From: CAZKCI01 sp964551475
GTDB taxonomy: Bacteria > Auribacterota > Erginobacteria > Erginobacterales > CAZKCI01
DNA length: 31,743 nt
NCBI GenBank assembly: GCA_964551475.1
Contig: CAZKCI010000070.1
Coordinates: forward strand, 1 to 31,743
Direction of reading: 5' to 3'
Under the pieces are notes generated by a model. It had not been told where the DNA came from, made no database searches, and saw only the letters and a program-made list of their open reading frames with translations. Positions within the stretch are counted from its first letter, which is position 1. Every line of letters begins with the position of its first letter. Positions 7,180-14,674 of this stretch are shown here, in pieces. Both the position numbers and the translations under genes were made by a program.

Positions 7180-10100
7180 TTAGTACGCCACTCCCGGGTC
7201 CTGGGGGCTGATCGTGGACTCCTCTCCGGTCTCGGCCTCCACTCCTTCGAGGAAGGATTCCGCCTGATAGGTATCTCCATCGCTGATGATGGTCACCGCA
7301 CCGGACTTGGCCGTGTTCAGGCAGAGCACTTTCGCCTCCTGGCAGAAGTCCCAGACCATCTGAAAACGCTCATCAACTTTCTTTCCCGGCTTGTAGTGAA
7401 AAATCGCGACTTCCGGCGAGATGGCGGCGAGCATTGCCGTCGGGTCTACGTAGCGTCCGCCCAGGCCGCGTTCGGGCACCTGGTAGACGGTGGATGGGAT
7501 CCCTCCCTTCAATCCTAAAAGCCATTCGGAAGCCTTCTGATTGACCAGGCTGGTGAGAAGAAGGGAGGTTTTCCCATAACTGATTCTCAGGACCGTGGAG
7601 TTGGAATCGCTGACGTAGTTGCCCTGGAAGCGCTCGGCCGGGGGGTTCAACGCGGTGATCGTGAGCGTGTTCCCCCGGAAGGTCTCCGGCTCGATGATGT
7701 TCATGCCGTAAGTGGCGGCGGACATCGGTATGTTCTTCTCCCGGGCATAGTAGATCAGGCGGTGGCACTGGAGAAACTTTTCGTCCGCCCGGTAGATGGA
7801 CTTGGTCTCGCGGGCGGCCTTCTCGAACTTGAGGCGGAGCCCGTCGACATAAGCGGCGAGGCCGTCGATCGAAGAGACATACCCGGCCTGCTGGTAGATG
7901 AACCAGAGAACCGGCCCGGGAAGGTCGGTGATGAAGTTGCGATACTCTTCGACTTGGAGAAGGGGCATCTTCCATTTCGCCTGTATCTCTGCGGCCTTGG
8001 TCCGATCGATCGTTTCCCCCAGCCCGGCGTAGGTCGAGATGATCGAATCGTAGAGGACATCCCGCGATTCGCTCTCGGCCTTGTCCAGGGTGGCGATCGC
8101 CGCTTCGGCGGCCGAGCGGGTCTTGTCTTCCAGCGGGGCCAGGAACGCGTTGAGATCATCGGCCGGGATCGCGTGAAAATACTCTATGCAGTCGGTCACG
8201 GCCGTGGGGTCGTTCCAGTTGCGCAAAAGGATCAGGCGGTAGAGCCCGTTGACGTCCCTTCGTCCCCGGGGAGTGAGGGCCTGGGTGAAACGGTTCAGGT
8301 CGATATCCCTCGGGCCGAACTCCTCCGGCGGCAGGTAGGAATAGATCTTCTTTATGTAGTAGTCCGGGGAGCCGATGATGAAGTTGAACCCTCCCATCAG
8401 GGTGGCGTCAAAGTTGGTGTTGACCGCGGCGTCGATGGTGACCAGGTTTTTCTGGAGCAGGACCTCCTGGAGACCCCGTTCCCCCTGGTTGACTATCCGG
8501 GTGTTGAAACTCCCCCATTTCCCTTCGAACCCGCCGTCGACCAGGATGTTTTTCCCCGACGGGGTCTCGATCAGCGCCGACTCGCCCGAGGCCGGGAAGG
8601 ACAGGTCCAGGAAGGTGACGGTGAGGAGAGGTTTGCGGCTGGCGGAGATCCCCATGGTCAGCGTGAGCAGGCAGGCGACCAGTGCGGCCGTCGCCGCATA
8701 GAGACGAATCCTGGTTCCCTTGATCGGAAATGCGTTCTTGATCTGATAGTAGGCGATCTTGATCCGCAGGGCGATCTTCTCCCGATAGATGAAGGCCGTC
8801 ACCGCGGTGTAGAAGATGATCAGTTCCGTCGGCCCCGGCTTGGGCACCTGGGGGTAGGGGAAGAGGCGGGCGGACCAGTCGTCGAGGACGATGAAGATCC
8901 GCATCCCCACCCAGTTTCCGGCGGTGAGAAGGACGGCGAGATGGATGCCGATGCCGGGGATGAGCCCGAGCATGCTGGCGATGAATCCCAGCGGAAGGAC
9001 GAGGCCGATCAGGGGGATGGCGATCAGGTTGGCGAAGGGGGCGGCGAGCGACATCCGGTGGAAGATCACCGTGGAGAGGGGGATCATTGCGCATTGGATC
9101 GCCACCTGGGCGGAGAGAAAGGTTCTCAGCCAGGGCCAGGGGATGGCGGTATAGCGGACACGGAAGGGGAGATATCTTTGCAGGAAATAGGTCGCGGGCA
9201 GGGCGAGAAGGAATATCCAGAAGATGGGGTAGGTGAAAATGGCGGGGAGGTTCTCCATGTTCATGAAGTAGAGGCCGGTCAGGACCGTGATGCCGGCGAA
9301 GATGGTGAAGCGGAAGAGGCTGTTCAGCCGGGAGTTGAAGAACTGCTCGACCGGATTGGACATCCAGCCCAGGAAGAGGACGGCCGAGAAGGACATGATG
9401 AAGGAGGCCTCGAAGAGGAGGAGGGGGCCTCCGTAGCCGGAGGGAAGGATGACCAGGATGATGATCGCCGCCACGCAGATCGCCATGATGATCGACCGCT
9501 GGATGGATTTGCCGAAGTAGGTGTAGAAGATCAGGGCGAAGCTGTTCATGATCGCCGCGCGCAGGGCGGAGGGGCGGTTCCCGGTGATCGTGGTGAAAGC
9601 GAAGAGGAGGACCACGGTGATCGGGGACCAGATGGTTTTCGGGATGGGGGTCTGGCTGAAGATCATGAGGATAAGGCCGGTGATGATGGTGACGTGCAGG
9701 CCGGAGACGGCGAAGACGTGGCCGGTTCCCGCCGCCTGGGAGTCCTTCATGATCTTCTCGGTCACACCGCGCCGGAGGCCGAGGAAGATACCGGACATGA
9801 AGCAGGAGTCGGGGAAGGGCGTGGTCTGGCGGATGACGGCCAGGAGCTTGTACTTGAATCCAATGCAGGTGGCGGTGAAGGGGTTGCCCCGCTGGGTCTC
9901 GATAATCTGGATGGTGTCCGGTTCGTTCCCGCCCCGGGTGCTCGAGGAGATGGACACGGTGGAGAAGCAGTTGGAGTTGGTGAGCATCTGCCGGTAGTCG
10001 AAGGACCCGGGGTTGGTGGCGGTGAAGGGGGGGCGCAGCGAGGAGACCACCTTGACGATGTCGCCGTAGGCGGTGGGGTAGGAGAGATCGAGGTACTGGG

Positions 10101-10911
10101 GATCCCTCTCGAAGATTTTGGCCAGGACCCAGCCCTTGGTGATCCGGGTGCCTTTGATCTGGGCGGCCTCGTCGAGGGCGAGGAAGATGTTCTTCAACTC
10201 CCGTTCGTCGGGGACATAGTCGCCCTGGGAGAAGACCGAACGGACGATTTCGGACGGGTCCTTCTCCGGCCGGGCCTGGATCCGGTCCCGGGCCAGGAAG
10301 AGGGTATAGAAACCTTCTCCTTCGTTCCGCCAGACGCGCTTCAGATCCTTGAGGATAACGGCGATCTGATCGACGCGCGCCTGCGTCTCCGGCGTCTCCA
10401 GGCGGATGACCACGTTCGGCTCGATGTATATCTCGGTGCGCTTCAATTCGGGGCGGATCTCCGGTTCCTTGATGATCCGTCCGTAGAATATGGATTTGAC
10501 ATAACCTTCCGCGATCCAGTTGGCGAGATGGGTCGGCTCCGAGGTGTCCTTGTGGACGCAGGTCAGGCCGTAGCCGAGGAAAAGAGCGGAGAGCATCCCC
10601 ACCGCCACGCCGTTTCTCTTCAGAAACATCAGAACGAGGGTGATCAAGAGCAGGGCGGCGAAGACGCCCATCAAGTACTGATTCAGGGAATCGTCCAGTG
10701 GAAGGCCGCTGAAGACCATGGAGATGGCGGCGGCGAAGAGAAGAAAAGCGACCACGCGGACGCGGTAGAGGAAGGCCAGGATGGATCCGGCCACCAGGAA
10801 GGCGGCCGCCGCCAGGAAGGGGACGTGGACGGCGGTGTTGTCGAGGTGAACGAGCCGCAGGGTTATTCCCGCGCAGAGGAATATTGCGAAGCCGATGATG
10901 TAGGTGTGCAT
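7180..10911 (-). CDS. comEC: ComEC/Rec2 DNA uptake channel with degenerate beta-lactamase domain
   Basis: ComEC forms the inner-membrane channel that takes up single-stranded DNA. At 1243 residues this copy is much longer than the usual 700-850. Layout: N-terminal membrane segments (1-115), a long soluble OB-like region (about 140-355), the competence core with GHVFAVSGLHV (397-407) and TGNRPSALRAAIM (443-455) and about ten membrane helices to 750, then a C-terminal beta-lactamase-like domain (765-1215). In that domain VTFLDVGQGDS is replaced by VTFLDLSFPASGES, the HxDxDH motif by NTNFDATLMGG (831-841), GDA by TSLVN, and SHHGS by PERGLGG. About 190 helical residues (850-1040) are inserted. 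It is probably a catalytically dead domain. The stop lies five bases from a family G hairpin. Confidence 0.92.
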   Translation of the reverse strand: MHTYIIGFAIFLCAGITLRLVHLDNTAVHVPFLAAAAFLVAGSILAFLYRVRVVAFLLFAAAISMVFSGLPLDDSLNQYLMGVFAALLLITLVLMFLKRNGVAVGMLSALFLGYGLTCVHKDTSEPTHLANWIAEGYVKSIFYGRIIKEPEIRPELKRTEIYIEPNVVIRLETPETQARVDQIAVILKDLKRVWRNEGEGFYTLFLARDRIQARPEKDPSEIVRSVFSQGDYVPDERELKNIFLALDEAAQIKGTRITKGWVLAKIFERDPQYLDLSYPTAYGDIVKVVSSLRPPFTATNPGSFDYRQMLTNSNCFSTVSISSSTRGGNEPDTIQIIETQRGNPFTATCIGFKYKLLAVIRQTTPFPDSCFMSGIFLGLRRGVTEKIMKDSQAAGTGHVFAVSGLHVTIITGLILMIFSQTPIPKTIWSPITVVLLFAFTTITGNRPSALRAAIMNSFALIFYTYFGKSIQRSIIMAICVAAIIILVILPSGYGGPLLLFEASFIMSFSAVLFLGWMSNPVEQFFNSRLNSLFRFTIFAGITVLTGLYFMNMENLPAIFTYPIFWIFLLALPATYFLQRYLPFRVRYTAIPWPWLRTFLSAQVAIQCAMIPLSTVIFHRMSLAAPFANLIAIPLIGLVLPLGFIASMLGLIPGIGIHLAVLLTAGNWVGMRIFIVLDDWSARLFPYPQVPKPGPTELIIFYTAVTAFIYREKIALRIKIAYYQIKNAFPIKGTRIRLYAATAALVACLLTLTMGISASRKPLLTVTFLDLSFPASGESALIETPSGKNILVDGGFEGKWGSFNTRIVNQGERGLQEVLLQKNLVTIDAAVNTNFDATLMGGFNFIIGSPDYYIKKIYSYLPPEEFGPRDIDLNRFTQALTPRGRRDVNGLYRLILLRNWNDPTAVTDCIEYFHAIPADDLNAFLAPLEDKTRSAAEAAIATLDKAESESRDVLYDSIISTYAGLGETIDRTKAAEIQAKWKMPLLQVEEYRNFITDLPGPVLWFIYQQAGYVSSIDGLAAYVDGLRLKFEKAARETKSIYRADEKFLQCHRLIYYAREKNIPMSAATYGMNIIEPETFRGNTLTITALNPPAERFQGNYVSDSNSTVLRISYGKTSLLLTSLVNQKASEWLLGLKGGIPSTVYQVPERGLGGRYVDPTAMLAAISPEVAIFHYKPGKKVDERFQMVWDFCQEAKVLCLNTAKSGAVTIISDGDTYQAESFLEGVEAETGEESTISPQDPGVAY

Positions 10912-10932
10912 GTCGTTTCCCCCGGGGCGGCC

Positions 10933-11076
10933 CTACCGGTTGGCCAGGATGGAGTAGAAGTTACGGTTGCTGACGATGTTGTAGGGCCGGCGGTAGTTCT
11001 TGTTCAGGACGAGAACCAGCGCGCCCAGGAGAAAGGCCCCCAGGATGAGGATGAAAAGCATCTTGGCGTTTCCCAT
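10933..11076 (-). CDS. Small single-pass membrane peptide upstream of comEC
   Basis: This 47-residue peptide starts MGNAKMLFILILGAFLLGAL and has one hydrophobic helix (about 5-24), then a basic, Asn/Tyr/Arg-rich tail ending NFYSILANR. The ATG is set by an AAGGAG site seven bases upstream. The longer frame reading through from 11169 is rejected, because its extra residues are translated repeat words. Only 21 bases separate it from comEC, so the two are probably co-transcribed. I do not recognise a family. A role in the uptake machine is inference from position only. Confidence 0.6.
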   Translation of the reverse strand: MGNAKMLFILILGAFLLGALVLVLNKNYRRPYNIVSNRNFYSILANR

Positions 11077-11097
11077 GGCGGCTCCTTGGAAATAGAG

Positions 11098-11157
11098 GTT
11101 AGGGTTGAGAGGATAGAGTTTAGGTTGGGGGATAGAGTTTAGGGGATAGGGTTTAGA
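11098..11157. repeat. GGATAGAGTTTAGG-word tandem (family F-like)
   Basis: Tandem words GGTTAGGGTTGAGAGGATAG and GGATAGAGTTTAGGGGATAG show no clear inverted arm. They lie directly upstream of the 47-aa peptide's ribosome site. Confidence 0.7.
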
Positions 11158-11176
11158 TGGCCTCGCCATCCGCGCC

Positions 11177-11202
11177 TGCGCGCTGTAGCGCTACTGCGCG
11201 CA
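11177..11202. repeat. GC-rich palindrome behind the pyrimidine phosphorylase gene
   Basis: TGCGCGC and GCGCGCA flank the core GTAGCGCTAC, giving a 26-base near-perfect palindrome 31 bases past the pdp stop. No T-run follows, so it is a possible 3'-end hairpin rather than a standard terminator. Confidence 0.6.
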
Positions 11203-11233
11203 AGCGCGTAATCCGCGGTTTCAGTTTGCCTCG

Positions 11234-12568
11234 CTATCCCTTGGCCGAGTAGTCCCGGACGCCGTTCTTGTCAATCACCTTGTAGATGATCGGATAGAGC
11301 TTGGCCGGCTCCTTCTTGACCACGATCGCCTTGCGGCAGCGCTCCTCGACCGCGACCACGTCCTTCTTGTCGGTGTAGAGGGTGAGGAGGAGGTCGCCCT
11401 TCTTGACCGCATCGCCCACCTTGCGGGCGAAGACCATCCCCGCCCCGTAGTCGATCTTGGAGTCGGTGGTTTCCCGTCCCGCGCCCAGAGCCACGCAACC
11501 CATTCCCATCTCGAAGGCGTGGATCTGGTGGACGAAGCCGGGCGCTTCGGCGTAGATGGGGATCTCCCGGGCGGCCTTGGCCAACCGCTCCGGGTTGTCG
11601 ATATAGGCGACGTCCCCGCCCTGGGCCTTGGTCATCTCCTTGAATTTATCGAAGGCCTTTCCGGAATCCAGCGTGGCCTGGGCGATTTTCTTTCCTTCGG
11701 CCACGGTCTTCGCCTTGCCGCCCATCATCAGCATCCAGCCCGCGAACTCCATGGTCACGGTCATCAGATCGGCGGGGCCCTTGCCCTTGAGGCAGGCGAT
11801 GGTCTCCTTGATCTCGAGCGCGTTCCCGGCGTAGTTGCCGAGCGGCTGGTTCATGTCGGTGATCAGGGCCGCGGACTGGCGGCCGGAACGGATGGCGATC
11901 TGGACCAGGGCCTGGGCCATCTCCTCGGCCTGCTTCAGCGTGGACATGAAGGCGCCCATCCCGGTCTTCACGTCGAAGACCAGGGCCTGGGGCCCGGCCG
12001 CGAGCTTCTTGGACATGATCGATCCCGCGATCAGGGGGATGGACTCCACCGTGGCGGTGACGTCGCGGAGCGCGTACATCTTCTTGTCGGCGGGGGCGAG
12101 CCGCTTGGTCTGGCCGATCATCGCCACGCCGATCTTCTTCACCAGCTCGATAAAGCGGTCCTCGGAGAGGTCGGTCCGGAAACCGGGGATCGATTCCAGC
12201 TTGTCCAGCGTTCCGCCGGTGTGGCCGAGTCCGCGCCCGCTCATCATCGGCACCGGGACTCCGCAGGCGGCCACCAGGGGGGCGAGGATCAGGCTGACCT
12301 TATCGCCCACGCCGCCGGTGGAGTGCTTGTCCACGGTGATCTTGCCGATCGAGGAGAGGTCGATCCGGTCGCCGGAGTTGAGCATGGCCTGGGTGAGGGC
12401 GGTCACCTCGCCCCAGCTCATCCCCCGGATGAAGATCGCCATCAGGAAGGCGGCCATCTGGTAGTCGGGGATCTTGCCCGCGGTGTAGGCGTTGATCATG
12501 AACTCGATCTGGTCGGGGGTGAGCTCTTTGCCGTCGCGCTTCTTCATGATGACTTCGTAGGCGTTCAT
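11234..12568 (-). CDS. pdp: Pyrimidine-nucleoside (thymidine) phosphorylase
   Basis: The enzyme phosphorolyses thymidine, deoxyuridine or uridine to base plus sugar-1-phosphate. The 444 residues match the family. Motifs: the N-terminal alpha domain with AYEVIMKKRDGKEL, KHSTGGVGDK (81-90, phosphate site), the family signature SGRGLGHTGGTLDKLES (110-126), DVKTGMGAFM, and the C-terminal domain with VHQIHAFEMG and GAGMVFARKVGD. I chose the ATG at 12568 because GGGAGGGT precedes it; the longer frame adds residues with no family match. Whether it is pdp (broad) or deoA (thymidine-specific) cannot be settled by eye. Its product is the substrate of DeoB, encoded on the same strand. Confidence 0.92.
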   Translation of the reverse strand: MNAYEVIMKKRDGKELTPDQIEFMINAYTAGKIPDYQMAAFLMAIFIRGMSWGEVTALTQAMLNSGDRIDLSSIGKITVDKHSTGGVGDKVSLILAPLVAACGVPVPMMSGRGLGHTGGTLDKLESIPGFRTDLSEDRFIELVKKIGVAMIGQTKRLAPADKKMYALRDVTATVESIPLIAGSIMSKKLAAGPQALVFDVKTGMGAFMSTLKQAEEMAQALVQIAIRSGRQSAALITDMNQPLGNYAGNALEIKETIACLKGKGPADLMTVTMEFAGWMLMMGGKAKTVAEGKKIAQATLDSGKAFDKFKEMTKAQGGDVAYIDNPERLAKAAREIPIYAEAPGFVHQIHAFEMGMGCVALGAGRETTDSKIDYGAGMVFARKVGDAVKKGDLLLTLYTDKKDVVAVEERCRKAIVVKKEPAKLYPIIYKVIDKNGVRDYSAKG

Positions 12569-12669
12569 GGACCCTCCCGGGGTGGCGTGTGGGGTATGGG
12601 ATATACTCCGCCTATTGTAGAAACGGAAGGAAGGGGCGGTCAAGGGAAAAGGGAGGGCGGCGATAAGAG

Positions 12670-12780
12670 GGTATGGACGAAATGGACACTATGGACGATA
12701 TGGACAGGCTATGTGACTGGGCGCGGCGGCCGGCTAAATCCCGGTCATCCCTGACGTCCATAGTGTCCATGCGGTCCCAG
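12670..12780. repeat. GGACACTATGGACG-word hairpin (family E)
   Basis: GGAC(GAA/ACT/GAT)ATGGAC words (ATGGACACTATGGACGATAT) are followed, after a GC-rich loop, by the inverted words GTCCATAGTGTCCATGCGGTCC. With the next feature it fills the 425 bases between pdp and tRNA-Val. No gene is visible there. Confidence 0.8.
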
Positions 12781-12837
12781 GCCGAGGCCGGCCTTGACGG
12801 CCGCTGCGAAGGCGGGTAGCGTGAAGGGAGATATAAC

Positions 12838-12993
12838 GGGCGGTAGAGCGGTATTTCTGGCTTCAACGGGCGGTTAGCTCATCTTAGGGATTCACCATTT
12901 TAGGGAACGGAGTGAACCTAAAATGGATGAAGCCCTTAGACCCCGACAGGCGAGTCCTGTCGGGGGCGGTAGAGCGGTATTCCTGGCGACAAC
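12838..12993 (+). other. tRNA-Val 5' fragment interrupted by an 84-bp hairpin insertion
   Basis: GGGCGGTTAGCTCA (12868-12881) is identical to bases 1-14 of the tRNA-Val just downstream. It is followed by an imperfect palindrome (arms 12882-12904 and 12917-12940) and a hairpin CCCCGACAGG...CCTGTCGGGG (12941-12965). At 12966-12976 comes GCGGTAGAGCG, exactly the continuation of the tRNA after base 14. A 27-base leader (CGGTAGAGCGGTATTYCTGG and on) stands before both the fragment (12841-12867) and the intact tRNA (12967-12993), with three mismatches. A TATAAC box (12832-12837) precedes it. A second, nearly identical insertion is at 27181-27279. Confidence 0.85.
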
Positions 12994-13065
12994 GGGCGGT
13001 TAGCTCAGCGGTAGAGCGCTACCCTTACAAGGTAGACGTCACTGGTTCGAACCCAGTACCGCCCA
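12994..13065 (+). tRNA. trnV: tRNA-Val(TAC)
   Basis: 72 bases: acceptor stem GGGCGGT/ACCGCCC, anticodon stem CTACC/GGTAG with loop CTTACAA (anticodon TAC), T-loop GGTTCGAACCC, discriminator A, no encoded CCA. It sits directly behind a partial copy of itself that carries an insertion. Confidence 0.95.
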
Positions 13066-13069
13066 TGCT

Positions 13070-13099
13070 GAGGGGGAGCGGATGAATTCGCTCCCCCTC
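13070..13099 (+). terminator. Hairpin behind tRNA-Val
   Basis: GAGGGGGAGCG pairs with CGCTCCCCCTC around GATGAATT, starting five bases after the tRNA. It has no T-run, so it may protect or help process the 3' end rather than terminate on its own. Confidence 0.55.
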
Positions 13100-13128
13100 A
13101 TCATGGGAAGCAGGAGACCAAATATTGT

Positions 13129-13156
13129 TTGACGATCGGGTGTGTGCTATTATACC
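13129..13156 (+). promoter_or_regulatory. Candidate σ70 promoter for tRNA-Asp
   Basis: TTGACG, 16 bases, TATACC. Transcription would start near 13163, about 75 bases before tRNA-Asp and before the perfect inverted repeat at 13195-13236. Confidence 0.55.
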
Positions 13157-13194
13157 TTTCACCGCCTGAAACCGTGGCAAATGCTTGCGAATTC

Positions 13195-13236
13195 TTTTTA
13201 TCCCTTTCGGATCTACCGATCCGAAAGGGATAAAAA
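13195..13236. repeat. Perfect 18-bp inverted repeat abutting tRNA-Asp
   Basis: TTTTTATCCCTTTCGGAT and ATCCGAAAGGGATAAAAA flank CTACCG. The right arm ends at the base before tRNA-Asp starts. The T's lie before the stem and the A's after it, so it is not a standard terminator in either direction. Confidence 0.85.
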
Positions 13237-13310
13237 GGGGACGTAGCTCAACTGGTTAGAGTACCGGATTGTCGATCCGGGCGTTGCGGGTTCGAGTCCC
13301 GTCGTCCCCG
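13237..13310 (+). tRNA. trnD: tRNA-Asp(GTC)
   Basis: 74 bases: acceptor GGGGACG/CGTCCCC, anticodon stem CCGGA/TCCGG with loop TTGTCGA (anticodon GTC), T-arm GCGGGTTCGAGTCCCGT, discriminator G as usual for Asp, no encoded CCA. Confidence 0.95.
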
Positions 13311-13312
13311 TA

Positions 13313-13348
13313 AAAAATCCCCCAGGGGCAGTCCCCTGGGGGATTTTT
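13313..13348. terminator. Bidirectional rho-independent terminator
   Basis: AAAAATCCCCCAGGGG pairs with CCCCTGGGGGATTTTT around CAGT. It has T's on both strands and lies between tRNA-Asp (+) and the end of the Gld-type operon (-), so it can end both transcripts. Confidence 0.9.
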
Positions 13349-13375
13349 ACTGATCACTGATTACTGATCACTTTT
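13349..13375. repeat. CTGATCACTGATTA words (family D, copy 1)
   Basis: ACTGATCACTGATTACTGAT repeats GATCA/GATTA words. It supplies the TGA stop of the DUF4340 gene. Family D also occurs at 16590-16610 and 21829-21868. Confidence 0.7.
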
Positions 13376-14570
13376 GTTCAGTTACTGCCCCCGGCGCCTC
13401 CGGCGCGGGTTTCTCCGGTACGATCAGCAGCTTCTCCCGCGGCATCGTCAGTGTCTCCGCCGCCTGTGCCGGAATGACGAAGGTCCACTTCTCCACCCGC
13501 GCCTTAAGCTCGGCCGCCTTCTTTTCGCCCTCCGCGGACGAGGCTGCAAAAGCCTGCAGGCGCTCGGCAGAAGCGACCTCCACGCGATCGGAAGGCGTCG
13601 GCCCGGAAACAGCCCCGGTCTGATCGGATGGGGAGGCCGCCTCTTCCGGCGGGAGCGAGGCCGCCACTTCCTCCCGTGTCGGGGGAGGGGGGCGGACGTA
13701 AGCGACGGAGACGCGGGCATAGCGCCCCGCCGGTGCATCGCTCGATCCTCCGATCAGCGCCGTGTAGGTGAAACCGTCGCTGGTCTTCAGCTCATAGGAT
13801 GAGGCCTTGTCAAAGCCGAGTTCGGCGCCGGATTTTGCGGGATCGGCCACGGTCAGGCAGCGGAAGGACTGAAGCGCCCGGGTCAGCCGTGATGCCGAAC
13901 CGTTATTGATCTTTTCGTCTTGAGTCAGCCCTTCCAGCTCGAATGAATTCTCGCCGGCAATCTTGAGCGTGTAGGAAGACTCCGGAAGGGTGACTTTGAT
14001 TTCCCGCGCCAGCGGGGAATTAGCTTCGAGCACTTTCTTGTCGATCCACTCATCGCTCTTGACGCTGAACTGGCGGAGATCCTCCTTGACCAGGACGACC
14101 GGTCCGTCGCCGACCCGGAGATAGCGCCCTCCGCCCGCGCGGGAAGGGGCGCCCTCGCGCGAACGTCCCAGGGAGACGGTGGCGAGGGGCGCATCGCTGG
14201 CGTCGAAAAAGGTCACTGTCGTCGCGTCGGTCAACAAACCGAAGTCGGCCGGAGACTCCATCCCTCCCCGAACGATCGATCCCGTCTTGATCTCGGTCAG
14301 CTCAATCAGGGCTTGGCGGAGGCGGGGGAAGTCGGCGGGATAGCCGAAGAGCGTCGCCACCGCCCATCCGATCTCCCCGCGCTCCAGGACCGCGGTCTGC
14401 CCGGCGAAGCTCGCGGTTACCTTTCCGACTTTGGCCAGGTCGAGAGAGGGGAGGAGGGCTTCTCCGGCGGCGCCGGCGCTCGGCGTCCGCTCGCGGTTTT
14501 TGAGAAAGACCGCCGCCCCGGCGGCGACGATCAGAAGGAGCAACAAGGTGATCAGCGATTTTTTGGACAT
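13368..14570 (-). CDS. DUF4340 domain-containing protein of a Gld-type ABC system
   Basis: The 400-residue protein has an N-terminal signal anchor (SLITLLLLLIVAAGAAVFL, residues 5-23), then a periplasmic region of beta-rich DUF4340 repeats. Typical words are LLPSLDLAKVGKVTASF, GWAVATLFGYPADFPRL, GRYLRVGDGPVVLVKEDL and DEWIDKKVLE. An Ala/Glu/Pro-rich segment (about 300-360) precedes the C-terminus. Such proteins regularly follow GldG-like and ABC-2 permease genes, as here, and are thought to be extracytoplasmic parts of the complex. Substrate and role are unknown. The stop codon lies inside family D repeat words, near the bidirectional terminator. Confidence 0.85.
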   Translation of the reverse strand: MSKKSLITLLLLLIVAAGAAVFLKNRERTPSAGAAGEALLPSLDLAKVGKVTASFAGQTAVLERGEIGWAVATLFGYPADFPRLRQALIELTEIKTGSIVRGGMESPADFGLLTDATTVTFFDASDAPLATVSLGRSREGAPSRAGGGRYLRVGDGPVVLVKEDLRQFSVKSDEWIDKKVLEANSPLAREIKVTLPESSYTLKIAGENSFELEGLTQDEKINNGSASRLTRALQSFRCLTVADPAKSGAELGFDKASSYELKTSDGFTYTALIGGSSDAPAGRYARVSVAYVRPPPPTREEVAASLPPEEAASPSDQTGAVSGPTPSDRVEVASAERLQAFAASSAEGEKKAAELKARVEKWTFVIPAQAAETLTMPREKLLIVPEKPAPEAPGAVTEQK

Positions 14571-14607
14571 GACATGGTGTCTCCGAATATTTGTTGCTGT
14601 TTCCGGC

Positions 14608-14647
14608 TATCCGTCCGATCCGTCAGATCCGACCGATCCGACCGATG
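14608..14647. repeat. GATCCGACCGATCC words (family C, copy 1)
   Basis: Words TCCGATCC, GTCAGATCCGACC and GATCCGACCGAT stand in tandem between the DUF4340 start and the GldG-like stop. Other copies are at 20230-20272 and 20529-20632. Confidence 0.8.
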
Positions 14648-14674
14648 GACCAGGAAGACAGTATCCTCATTCGT

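Noticed and set aside
7762..11142. 1126-residue plus-strand open frame
   Set aside because: It is a shadow of comEC on the other strand, rich in Gly, Asp and Glu, with no family motif.
10933..11169. 78-residue version of the small membrane peptide
   Set aside because: The extra N-terminal residues are translated tandem repeat words, and the internal ATG has the ribosome site.
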